Positions 15,674 to 23,011 of a stretch of 64,000 bases of DNA are shown in pieces. Made by a program: the position numbers and the translations under genes. The stretch covers positions 1-64,000 of the forward strand of contig NZ_JAIOJZ010000008.1 in the NCBI RefSeq assembly GCF_020404845.1, written 5' to 3'. Position 1 is the stretch's first letter. Every line of letters begins with the position of its first letter. The notes under the pieces are model-generated. The model was given only the letters and a program-made list of their open reading frames with translations. It did no database searches and was not told the origin of the DNA. Origin of the DNA: Streptomyces hyderabadensis (GTDB lineage: Bacteria; Actinomycetota; Actinomycetes; Streptomycetales; Streptomycetaceae).

Positions 15674-16422
15674 GCCAGCTCCTTCGCGATCTGGGGGTAG
15701 GGGCGCATGAACGCCTCGGCCATGGTCTTGTGCGCCAGGCCCAGGTTGGGGCCCGCGTTGCGCTTGAGCTGGACGCCCCGGCGGACGGCCAGGTCGGTGT
15801 AGTAGTCCCACAGGTGCTGCTGGGCGGCGAGGCACTCCATCGCCTTGCGCTTGGTCTCCCACACCTCGGTGATGTCGAGCAGCACCTCGGGGCGGAAGCC
15901 GCTCATCTCGGGCTGGTGCGGCTCGAAGTAGAAGACCGGCGGGGCGCCGATGATCTCGCCCTCGCCCGGGTATCCGATGGCCTGCGCCAGGACGCGCGCC
16001 TCCAGGGCCATGCGGTTGGCGGCCGGGTGGTCGCCGTTGTACGGGTCCTCGACCGGGTGGGTGAGCACCACGTCGGGCTGGGTGGCCCGGTAGACCTCGA
16101 CGAGCCGGTCGGTCAGCTGCGGGGTGACGGCCAGCGGGTAGTCGCCGGCGTCGAAGAAGCGGACCTCGGCGCCCAGGACGGCGGCGGCCTTCTCGGCCTC
16201 CTCCCGGCGCAGCGCCTTGATCTCCGCCAGGGTCTTCCCCTCCCGCCAGGCCTTGGCGGACTCGCCGCGCTCGCCGAAGGTCAGGCACGCGATGGTGACC
16301 TTCTCCCCGCGCGAGGCGGCCAGGGCGATGGCGCCGCCCGCCCGCCACACGAAGTCCCCCGCGTGCGCGGTGACGACGAGGGTCGAGCGGGGGACGGCGG
16401 CGGGCGCGTTGCCGTACGTCAT
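15670..16422 (-). CDS. galB: PIG-L-family hydratase, probable 4-oxalomesaconate hydratase
   Basis: 250-residue PIG-L/LmbE-family protein. In place of the deacetylase AHPDD motif it has TAHAGDFVWRAGGA near residue 20, together with THPVEDPYNGDHPAAN (about 122-137). That pattern matches what I recall of GalB, a zinc-dependent 4-oxalomesaconate hydratase of the gallate pathway. Position immediately upstream of the aldolase gene (4-nt overlap) supports this over an N-acetylglucosaminyl deacetylase. ATG at 16422 follows AAGGAG. It is the first enzyme gene of the operon, after gntR. Confidence 0.87.
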   Translation of the reverse strand: MTYGNAPAAVPRSTLVVTAHAGDFVWRAGGAIALAASRGEKVTIACLTFGERGESAKAWREGKTLAEIKALRREEAEKAAAVLGAEVRFFDAGDYPLAVTPQLTDRLVEVYRATQPDVVLTHPVEDPYNGDHPAANRMALEARVLAQAIGYPGEGEIIGAPPVFYFEPHQPEMSGFRPEVLLDITEVWETKRKAMECLAAQQHLWDYYTDLAVRRGVQLKRNAGPNLGLAHKTMAEAFMRPYPQIAKELA

Positions 16423-16497
16423 GGGTGACTTCTCCTTGGTGGACAGGTGGCGCCCGCCTCGGTGCCGTGTCTCAGGCGTGTGTCTTCGGCGCGCCGG

Positions 16498-17148
16498 TCA
16501 GTCGCGCAGCGCCTCGATCACGCTGGTGAGGTGGGCCCGGACGGCCGCCTCGGCGGCCTGTGGGTCCCTGGCCTCGATCGCCTCGATCATGGCCAGGTGC
16601 TCGTTCAGGGATTGCTGCGGCCGCCCCGGGCGCAGCGCCAACTGGAAGCGGTGCCGCACCAGTTGGGCGTTGAGCCGTTCCAGCAGTTCCACGGCCGTCA
16701 GCTGGCCGGAGAACTCCCGGATCCGGGCGTGGAGTTCGTGGTTGAGGTCCGAGTAGGTCAGCGGTTCGCCGTCGGCCACCGCCTTGCGCATCGCCGAGCC
16801 CAGTTCCTTCAACCGGGCGACCTGCCCGTCGTCGACGGCGGCGGCGGCCTTGGCCGCGCAGAGCCCTTCGAGCACCAGGCGGCACTCGGTGATGGCGACG
16901 GCCTCCTCCACGGTCACCACCCGCACCCGTGAACCGCGGTTGCGGATGCGCTCGACGAGCCCCTGGGACTCCAGGTCGATCAGCGCGGCCCGGATACTGG
17001 CCCGGGTCACGCCGAACTGCTCGGCGAGTTCGTTCTCCACCAGCCGCTGCGCGGGTGCCATGTCGCCGCGCAGGATCGCCTGCCGCAGCTGCCCGAGCGC
17101 AAGCTGTTTGGCCTGCTCCCCGGTGCCCGGACGGGCTTGGTTCGGCAT
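16498..17148 (-). CDS. GntR-family regulator with FCD ligand domain
   Basis: 216 residues: winged helix (about 10-75) with LAEQFGVTRASIRAALIDLE as the recognition region, then an all-helical FCD domain (about 85-212) with metal/ligand candidates in LNHELHARI and the late His of NEHLAMIEAIEARD. Regulators of this FadR subgroup usually repress catabolic operons and are released by a carboxylic acid. The ATG at 17148 lies 75 nt upstream of the galB-like gene on the same strand, and a long palindrome covers its own -35 box, so it is probably autorepressed and controls the whole galBCD-dioxygenase operon and the transporter. Confidence 0.92.
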   Translation of the reverse strand: MPNQARPGTGEQAKQLALGQLRQAILRGDMAPAQRLVENELAEQFGVTRASIRAALIDLESQGLVERIRNRGSRVRVVTVEEAVAITECRLVLEGLCAAKAAAAVDDGQVARLKELGSAMRKAVADGEPLTYSDLNHELHARIREFSGQLTAVELLERLNAQLVRHRFQLALRPGRPQQSLNEHLAMIEAIEARDPQAAEAAVRAHLTSVIEALRD

Positions 17149-17177
17149 GGTTGCCCTCCCTGAGTGAGTGCCTGTCG

Positions 17178-17217
17178 AACGTAAATCTAGCCAAACAAGA
17201 TTGTCAACAATTTTGTT
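17178..17217 (-). promoter_or_regulatory. gntR promoter overlapped by a 24-bp operator
   Basis: Minus-strand TTGACA (17202-17207) and TACGTT (17178-17183), 18-bp spacer. The -35 lies inside the palindrome AACAAGATTGT-CA-ACAATTTTGTT (17194-17217), whose 11-nt arms differ at one position. Its core TTGTCAACAA matches the element upstream of the transporter promoter at 12806-12815. Confidence 0.65.
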
Positions 17218-17313
17218 CGCGCTATTCGCTCCCGCTCCGGCCGCGACGAAGTGTCCGCCCGCCGGGCCGGATGCCCCACACCCTGTCTCCCCCGGCGCCC
17301 CGCGGGGCCCGGT

Positions 17314-17319
17314 TAGCGT
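17314..17319 (+). promoter_or_regulatory. -10 element TAGCGT, likely leaderless start
   Basis: TAGCGT ends 6 nt before the ATG of the cupin gene at 17326, and there is no ribosome site. This spacing predicts transcription starting at the ATG, a common arrangement in Streptomyces. No good -35 is seen. Confidence 0.4.
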
Positions 17320-17325
17320 CACGGC

Positions 17326-17679
17326 ATGACCCACAGCTTCGTTGTCCACGTCCCCGACGCCGAGCTCGAACCCGAGCCGCTCGACCCCGGCCAGATCGTG
17401 TCCGGCACCCCCGAGGTGACCGGCAAGGTGGTCTGGGAGTCGCCGGACGGCCGCCGGCTGCGCGGCGTCTGGCAGATCACCCCGGGCGTGGTCACCGACA
17501 CCGAGGCGGACGAGATGTTCGTCGTGCTCAGCGGCTCGGCCACCATCGAGGTGGCGGGCGGTGCGACCCTCACGGTGGGGCCGGGCGACCTGGCCGTGCT
17601 GCGCGAGGGCGACCGTACGACCTGGACGGTGCACGAGACGCTGCGCAAGGCGTACGCGATCGACCTCGGCGGTCGCTGA
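17326..17679 (+). CDS. Small cupin protein (DUF861/EutQ-like)
   Basis: 117 residues with one cupin barrel typical of the DUF861 group: the pair SPDGRRLRGVWQITPG and DTEADEMFVVLSGSATIEV, then GPGDLAVLREGDRTTWTVHETLRK. The metal-binding His set is poor (mainly His in TVHETL), so it may bind ligand without metal. It is divergent from gntR across a 177-bp gap. Function unknown; related proteins occur beside amino acid and amine catabolism genes. Cytoplasmic. Confidence 0.85.
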   Translation: MTHSFVVHVPDAELEPEPLDPGQIVSGTPEVTGKVVWESPDGRRLRGVWQITPGVVTDTEADEMFVVLSGSATIEVAGGATLTVGPGDLAVLREGDRTTWTVHETLRKAYAIDLGGR

Positions 17680-17760
17680 GGCCGGTCCTCCCGGGTCTTC
17701 CGGCTTTGTCCTGTCAAAAGGTTGACATGATGCCGCCGCCCGCCCAGGGTGGCCACGAAC

Positions 17761-17812
17761 GGATCACGCGGGCGGATCACGCAGGCGGATCACGCAGGAC
17801 AGATCACGGACA
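17761..17812. repeat. Four tandem 13-bp repeats
   Basis: GGATCACGCGGGC, GGATCACGCAGGC and GGATCACGCAGGA run head to tail from 17761, 17774 and 17787, followed by a degenerate copy from 17800 (CAGATCACGGACA). They lie 20-70 bp upstream of the dehydrogenase ATG at 17832. They could be iterated protein sites or a slippage product. Confidence 0.7.
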
Positions 17813-17831
17813 GGTCCGAAGAGGGGCGCTC

Positions 17832-18995
17832 ATGGTCGAGGCACTCGGTGTCGCCGTCGTCGGTTTCGGCTGGATGGGCCGGGTGCACACCCAGGCGTAC
17901 GCCCGGGTCCGCCACCACTATCCGCACCTGGCACTGCGCCCGGAGCTGGTGACGGTCGCCGAGGAGGTGCCGGGGCGGGCCGAGGAGGCCGCCGCACAGT
18001 TCGGGTTCGCCTCGACGACCCGCGACTGGCGCGAGGTGGTGGCGGACCCGCGGGTGCACGCGGTCAGCATCACGGCCCCCAACTTCCTGCACCGGGAGAT
18101 CGCCGTCGCGATGGCCGGGGCGGGAAAGCACATCTGGGTGGAGAAGCCGGTCGGTCTGTCCGCCGACGACGCGCGTGCGGTGGCGGACGCGGTGGCCGGA
18201 GCCGGGGTGCAGGGCGCGGTCGGCTTCAACTACCGCAACGCCCCCGCCGTGGAGACCGCCCGCGACCTGATCGCGGCCGGGGAGATCGGCACCGTCACCC
18301 ATGCCCGCCTCCGCTTCTTCAGCGACTACGCGGCCCACCCGGAAGGGGCGCTGACCTGGCGCTACGAGCGGGAGCGCGGCGGCAGCGGGGTGCTCGGCGA
18401 CCTGGCCTCGCACGGCGCGGACCTGGCCCGGTTCCTGCTCGGCGACATCGCGTCGCTGACCGCGGACACGGCGGTCTTCCTGCCGCAGCGGGCCCGTCCC
18501 GCCGCCGCCACCGCGGGCCACGCGCGGGCCACGGGCGGCGAGCTGGGCCCGGTCGAGAACGAGGACTACGTCAACTGCCTGCTGCGCTTCGCCTCCGGCG
18601 CCCGCGGAGTCCTGGAGGCCTGCCGGGTCTCGGTCGGCGAGCAGAACAACTACGGCTTCGAGGTGCACGGCACCAGGGGCGCGGTGTTCTGGGACTTCCG
18701 CCGCCTGAACGAACTGCGCGTCAGCCGCGGCACGGAGTACCAGGACCAGCCCGTGAGCACCGTGTACGTCGGCCCCGGGCACGGCGAGTTCGCCGCCTTC
18801 CAGCCGGGGGCCGCGAACGCCATGGGGTACGACGACCTGAAGGTGGTGGAGGCCCACCGCTTCCTGCGCTCGATCGCGGAGGGCGCCCCGTACGGCGCCA
18901 CCCTGCCGGACGCCGTGCACAGCGCGGCCGTACTGGAGGCCATGGCACGGTCGGCGGAGCGCGGCACCTGGGTCAGCCCCGAGACGTCCGGGTGA
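17832..18995 (+). CDS. Gfo/Idh/MocA-family dehydrogenase
   Basis: 387-residue NAD(P)-dependent sugar or inositol dehydrogenase. The Rossmann motif VVGFGWMGRVHTQAY is at about residues 9-23, the conserved WVEKPVGLS loop (EKP) at about 105-113, and the C-terminal substrate domain contains GVLGDLASHGADLARFL with the catalytic-region Asp and His. ATG at 17832 follows AGAGGGG. It stands alone, converging on the LacI gene, next to inositol genes. A scyllo- or myo-inositol dehydrogenase role is plausible, but the family is broad. Confidence 0.88.
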   Translation: MVEALGVAVVGFGWMGRVHTQAYARVRHHYPHLALRPELVTVAEEVPGRAEEAAAQFGFASTTRDWREVVADPRVHAVSITAPNFLHREIAVAMAGAGKHIWVEKPVGLSADDARAVADAVAGAGVQGAVGFNYRNAPAVETARDLIAAGEIGTVTHARLRFFSDYAAHPEGALTWRYERERGGSGVLGDLASHGADLARFLLGDIASLTADTAVFLPQRARPAAATAGHARATGGELGPVENEDYVNCLLRFASGARGVLEACRVSVGEQNNYGFEVHGTRGAVFWDFRRLNELRVSRGTEYQDQPVSTVYVGPGHGEFAAFQPGAANAMGYDDLKVVEAHRFLRSIAEGAPYGATLPDAVHSAAVLEAMARSAERGTWVSPETSG

Positions 18996-18997
18996 CG

Positions 18998-19020
18998 GCG
19001 GCCCCGCGTCACGGGGCCGC
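18998..19020. terminator. Terminator between convergent genes
   Basis: GCGGCCCCG (18998-19006) and CGGGGCCGC (19012-19020) make a 9-bp stem with a CGTCA loop between the dehydrogenase stop and the lacI-type stop at 19009. Confidence 0.6.
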
Positions 19021-20055
19021 GGGGTCGAAGGGCGTGTCGAGGGGCATGTTGTGCGGGGTGACGACCTGGATCGGCGAGGGCCGGGCCGGACCGGCGGGCG
19101 GCAGCGCGCCGTGGGCCCGCATCACCTGGCGGCAGGCCTCGCGCAGGTCGTGGCGCAGGTCGTGATGGAGGACGACGGACAGGCGCCGCTCGCGCAGCAG
19201 CCGGGTGTTGTCCTGGTCGAGGTCGTGGGCGACGAACACCTCGCAGCGGCGGCCGAGGTCCGCGAAGGCGCGCAGGGTGGCGATGTTCCCGCCGCCCATC
19301 GAGTAGACCGCCCGGATCTCCGGGTCGCGCGCGAGCGCGGCGCGCACCAGGTCGTACTGGGTGGCGTCCAGGCCCTGCCCCTCGGCGATCTCGACCAGGG
19401 CCCGCCCGGGGTGGCGGGCCCGCATGACGCCGCGGAAGCCCATCTCGCGCTCCTCCTCGTTGCGGAAGAAGCCGCTGCTGACGCTGGTGAGGACGTTGCC
19501 GGGGCGGTCGCCGAGCCACTGGCCCATGAGGTAGGCGGCGGTGGCGCCGGCCGCCCGGTCGTCGATGCCGACGTAGGCGACCCGGGTGCTGGCGGGCAGG
19601 TCGGTGGCCAGGGTGACGACGGGGACGCCCGCAGCGGTCAGCCGGGCCACGGCGGCGGTCACCTCGGGGACGTCCGGGGCCTTGAGGATCACCCCCTGGG
19701 AGCCGCGCCGGGCGATCCGGTCCAGGGTGCCGGCCAGTTCCCCGGCCGGGCCGGTCTCGCGGAAGTGGAAGCGGCAGCGCACCACGGCGGGGTGCAGGGC
19801 GGGCAGTTCGGCCTCCAGCGCGGCCCGCACGGCCGTGGTGAAGCGCTCCGGCGCCTGCATCACGATGTCGCACATGAAGGTGCGGCCGACCAGCCGGACC
19901 TGGGTGCGCTGGCGGTCCAGGTCGGCGATGGCCCGGCGCACCTCGGACGCGGTGCTCTCGCGCACGCCGCCGCGGCCGTTGAGCACCCGGTCGACGGTGG
20001 CCTCGCTCAGGCCCGCCTGCCGGGCGATCTCCCGGATCGGGAAGGGGTGGCCCAT
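19009..20055 (-). CDS. LacI-family transcriptional regulator
   Basis: 348 residues. The N-terminal LacI helix-turn-helix reads IREIARQAGLSEATVDRVLNG (about 7-27), and the rest is a periplasmic-binding-protein-like domain of the peripla_BP_4 class (about 60-340), the type that binds sugars and polyols. It is divergent from the oxygenase-dehydrogenase pair, with the palindrome TTGTCAGGACAA in the gap. A near-identical motif in the transporter/iolC promoter region suggests it regulates the inositol genes. Direction of control is not visible. Confidence 0.9.
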   Translation of the reverse strand: MGHPFPIREIARQAGLSEATVDRVLNGRGGVRESTASEVRRAIADLDRQRTQVRLVGRTFMCDIVMQAPERFTTAVRAALEAELPALHPAVVRCRFHFRETGPAGELAGTLDRIARRGSQGVILKAPDVPEVTAAVARLTAAGVPVVTLATDLPASTRVAYVGIDDRAAGATAAYLMGQWLGDRPGNVLTSVSSGFFRNEEEREMGFRGVMRARHPGRALVEIAEGQGLDATQYDLVRAALARDPEIRAVYSMGGGNIATLRAFADLGRRCEVFVAHDLDQDNTRLLRERRLSVVLHHDLRHDLREACRQVMRAHGALPPAGPARPSPIQVVTPHNMPLDTPFDPAAP

Positions 20056-20160
20056 GACCGGCTCCTCGGCTTCGTCCGGCGGCCACCCCGGCCGCGCACC
20101 CGGGGCGACGCGGCACGCTCTGAGGGGTTTTTGATGGCCGCCTGCTGGTTGTTCGACGCG

Positions 20161-20173
20161 TTTGTCAGGACAA
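20161..20173. promoter_or_regulatory. Putative LacI operator TTTGTCAGGACAA
   Basis: TTGTC-AG-GACAA (20162-20173) is a perfect inverted repeat in the 160-bp gap between the lacI-type gene and the oxygenase gene. It lies inside a possible plus-strand promoter, TTGTTC-17-AAGAAT, so binding would block transcription. The 12-mer TTTGTCAGGACA recurs with one change at 27143-27154. Confidence 0.5.
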
Positions 20174-20215
20174 GAATGACAGCACCGCGTCGCCCCTGTC
20201 AGCGAAAGGACGACG

Positions 20216-21379
20216 ATGCCCGCAGCGCCCGTCCCCGCCCACCGCGCCCAGCTGTCCGCCCGCGACTGCGATCTCGCCGCCTTCCGCGAGCTGGTCGAGC
20301 AGCCGACCGACCCGGCCGCCTACCCGCGGGCCGCCGCCGTGACGCACGGCGTCCCCGTGTACGACGCGGGTGGACTGCGCGACGACGCGGGGACGGCGGC
20401 CGAACTCGTCCACGCCCTCGCCGACGGCCCGGGCATCGTCGTTCTCGAACACGCCTTCCCGGACCCGGCGGTGGTCGACCGGGCCACCGCGGTGTTCGAG
20501 GCGCTGATCGCCGAGCAGCGTGCCTCGGGCGTCGCCGCCGGCGACCACTTCGCCGCGCCCGGCGCCAACGACCGGGTGTGGAACGCGCTGGAGAAGGCGG
20601 CCCTGCGCGATCCGGAGGCGTTCGCCGAGTACTACGCCAACGACGCCCTGGCCCTGGTGGCCCGCGCCTGGCTCGGTCCCGGCCACCAGGTCACCTCGCA
20701 GATCAACGTGGTCAACCCGGGCGGCGCCGCCCAGACCGCGCACCGCGACTACCACCTGGGCTTCCTCTCGAACGAGGCCGCCGCCGCGTACCCGGCGCAC
20801 GTGCACCGCCTCTCGCCGGTGCTCACGCTCCAGGGCGCGGTCGCGCACTGCGACATGCCGGTGGAGTCGGGGCCGACGATGTATCTGCCGCACTCCCAGA
20901 AGTACGAGCCGGGCTACCTGGCCTGGCGGCTGCCCGAGTTCCGGGCCTACTTCGAGGCACACCACGTGCAGCTGCCGCTGGCCAAGGGCGACGCGGTGTT
21001 CTTCAACCCGGCGCTGTTCCACGCGGCCGGTGCCAACCGCTCCGCGGGCATCCGCCGCATGGCCAACCTGCTGCAGATCTCCTCCGCGTTCGGCCGGGCC
21101 ATGGAGAGCGTGGACCGGGAGGCGGTGGTGAACGCCGTCTACCCGGTGCTGCTGAGGCGGAAGGCCGAGGGCGCGGGCGAGCGGTGGCTGGAGCAGGTGG
21201 TCGCCGCGAGCGCGGAGGGGTACCCCTTCCCCACCAACCTCGACCGCGACCCGCCGGTCGACGGCCTGGCCCCGCCCTCCCAGGCGGACCTCGTACGGCG
21301 GGCGCTGCGCGAGGAGTGGCCACCGCGGGAGCTGCGCGCGCGGCTGCGAGCGGGCCGCGCACGACGAGAGAGCACATGA
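20216..21379 (+). CDS. Phytanoyl-CoA dioxygenase (PhyH)-family oxygenase
   Basis: 387-residue Fe(II)/2-oxoglutarate-dependent oxygenase of the PhyH group. The iron site is AHRDYHLG (HxD, about 180-187) with the distal His in FNPALFHAAGANRS, whose following Arg is the usual 2-oxoglutarate anchor. The ATG at 20216 follows AAAGGAC. It is 68 nt upstream of an inositol-2-dehydrogenase-like gene on the same strand and is divergent from a LacI regulator. An oxygenase is not a known step of inositol breakdown, so it may prepare an inositol derivative for the pathway; no substrate can be named. Confidence 0.88.
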   Translation: MPAAPVPAHRAQLSARDCDLAAFRELVEQPTDPAAYPRAAAVTHGVPVYDAGGLRDDAGTAAELVHALADGPGIVVLEHAFPDPAVVDRATAVFEALIAEQRASGVAAGDHFAAPGANDRVWNALEKAALRDPEAFAEYYANDALALVARAWLGPGHQVTSQINVVNPGGAAQTAHRDYHLGFLSNEAAAAYPAHVHRLSPVLTLQGAVAHCDMPVESGPTMYLPHSQKYEPGYLAWRLPEFRAYFEAHHVQLPLAKGDAVFFNPALFHAAGANRSAGIRRMANLLQISSAFGRAMESVDREAVVNAVYPVLLRRKAEGAGERWLEQVVAASAEGYPFPTNLDRDPPVDGLAPPSQADLVRRALREEWPPRELRARLRAGRARREST

Positions 21380-21447
21380 CCGGGGGCGCGCGGGGCACGG
21401 GCCCCGGCACGGACACCCCGCACACCGAGCAAGGAGCAGCACAGCAC

Positions 21448-22452
21448 ATGCGTATCGGAATCCTCGGCCTCGGCCGCATCGGCGCCTTCCACGCCGAGAC
21501 CCTCGCCGGACTCGACGCCGTCGACTCCCTCGTCGTCGCCGACCCGTTCGCGGACGCCACGCGGGCCGCCGCCGAGCGGTTCGGCGCCGAGGTGGCGGAC
21601 TCGCCCGAGGCGGTGCTGGCCGCGGGCGTGGACGGGGTGGTGGTCGCGGCGGCGACCGACGCCCACCCGGAGCTGATCCGCGCCGCCGTGACGGCCGGTG
21701 TGCCCGTCTTCTGCGAGAAACCCGTCGCCCGCACCATGACGGAGGGCGTCGAGGTGCTCAAGGCGCTCGCGGGCCACGACGTGCCGGTGCAGATCGGCTA
21801 CCAGCGCCGCTTCGACGCCGGGTTCGCCGCCGCGCGGGCCGCCGTGCGCGGCGGTGAGCTGGGCCCGCTGCACACCGTACGGGCGACCACGCTGGACCCG
21901 GCGCCGCCGCCCGCCGCGTACGTCGCCGCCTCCGGGGGCATCTTCCGGGACTGCTCGGTGCACGACTTCGACGCGATCCGCTGGGTGACCGGCCGTGAGG
22001 TGAGCGAGGTGTACGCCGTCGGCGGCAACCGCGGCGCCGACTTCATCCGGGAGGCGGGCGACGCGGACACCACCGGCGCGGTCCTCACCCTGGACGACGG
22101 CACCATCGCCGTGGTCTCCAACAGCCGCCACAACGCCCGGGGTTACGACGTCCGGATGGAGGTCCACGGCTTCGCCGACTCGATCGCCGTCGGCCTGGAG
22201 GACAGGCTGCCGCTGCGCTCGGTCGAGCCCGGCGTCACCTTCCCGGCCGGTGTCCCCCACGACTTCTTCATGGCCCGCTTCACCGCCGCCTACCGCGCCG
22301 AGCTGACCGCGTTCACCGAGGTGGTCGCCGGTGTCCGCACCTCCCCCTGCACGGTCGAGGACGCGCTGGAGGCGGGCTGGATCGCCGAGGCGTGCACCCT
22401 GTCGCTGCACGAGCACCGTCCGGTGACGCTCGCGGAGGTACGGCGCGGCTGA
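21448..22452 (+). CDS. iolG: Inositol 2-dehydrogenase-like oxidoreductase
   Basis: 334 residues, the standard length for IolG. Rossmann motif ILGLGRIGAFHAETLA (about 4-19), CEKPVARTM (about 92-100) with the catalytic Lys of EKP, GYQRRFDAGF, and IFRDCSVHDFDAIRWVTG with the Asp-x3-His substrate motif. These match myo-inositol 2-dehydrogenases, which oxidise myo-inositol to scyllo-inosose with NAD+. ATG at 21448 follows AAGGAGC. It is in an operon with the PhyH-type oxygenase and near iolCBD, which supports IolG; scyllo-inositol or D-chiro-inositol could also be substrates. Confidence 0.85.
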   Translation: MRIGILGLGRIGAFHAETLAGLDAVDSLVVADPFADATRAAAERFGAEVADSPEAVLAAGVDGVVVAAATDAHPELIRAAVTAGVPVFCEKPVARTMTEGVEVLKALAGHDVPVQIGYQRRFDAGFAAARAAVRGGELGPLHTVRATTLDPAPPPAAYVAASGGIFRDCSVHDFDAIRWVTGREVSEVYAVGGNRGADFIREAGDADTTGAVLTLDDGTIAVVSNSRHNARGYDVRMEVHGFADSIAVGLEDRLPLRSVEPGVTFPAGVPHDFFMARFTAAYRAELTAFTEVVAGVRTSPCTVEDALEAGWIAEACTLSLHEHRPVTLAEVRRG

Positions 22453-22485
22453 GCGGCGCCGGTCGCGGTCCGGCGGGCTGGTGGG

Positions 22486-22899
22486 TCAGCTCGCCGGCTC
22501 GCTGATGTTCACCATCCAGGGGACGCCGAACCGGTCCGTGCACATGCCGAAGACGTCGCCCCACATCTGCTTCTCCAGGGGCACGGCGACGGAACCGCCG
22601 GCGGAGAGCTTCTCCCAGTAGCCGCGCAGCTCGGCGGCGTCGTCGCCGCTGAGGCTCACCGAGAAGTTGCTGCCCGGCCGGTACTCCATCCCGGGCGGGG
22701 TGTCGGAGGCCATCAGGGTGAAGCCGCCCGGCGTCTCCAGCATGGCGTGCATGACCTTGTCGGCGTACGCGGGGTCCGGCATGCCGGACTCGCCGAAGGT
22801 GTTCAGCGCCAGCGTGCCGCCGAAGACCTGCTCGTAGAACTCCATCGCCTGGCGGGCGTCGCCGTCGAAGCTGAGGTACGGGTTGAGACGCGAGGACAT
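22486..22899 (-). CDS. PhnB-like VOC protein
   Basis: 137-residue VOC protein of the PhnB/DUF1338-like glyoxalase group, recognised from NPYLSFDGDARQAMEFYEQVFGG-type start, MHAMLETPGGFTLMASD, and the end motif WGDVFGMCTDRFGVPWMVN. The ATG at 22899 is followed by good homology; residues upstream are not. Monocistronic and convergent with iolG. Such proteins are common in actinobacteria and of unknown function. Confidence 0.88.
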   Translation of the reverse strand: MSSRLNPYLSFDGDARQAMEFYEQVFGGTLALNTFGESGMPDPAYADKVMHAMLETPGGFTLMASDTPPGMEYRPGSNFSVSLSGDDAAELRGYWEKLSAGGSVAVPLEKQMWGDVFGMCTDRFGVPWMVNISEPAS

Positions 22900-23011
22900 G
22901 GATGCCTCCCGGAAGGGACGAGGTGTCAGTGCTGCGCACGCTAGCGCGCGGCACCGACAACGGCCCGCCGAGCGGTGCACCGGCGGGACGCACCCGCCGG
23001 CGCGGCCCGTC

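Noticed and set aside
17761..17812. CRISPR-like array
   Set aside because: Units are 13 bp head to tail without spacers, and there are no cas genes.
19051..21447. A long in-frame extension upstream of iolG
   Set aside because: It runs antisense through the LacI gene and out of frame through the PhyH gene; the IolG homology and an AAGGAGC ribosome site begin at 21448.
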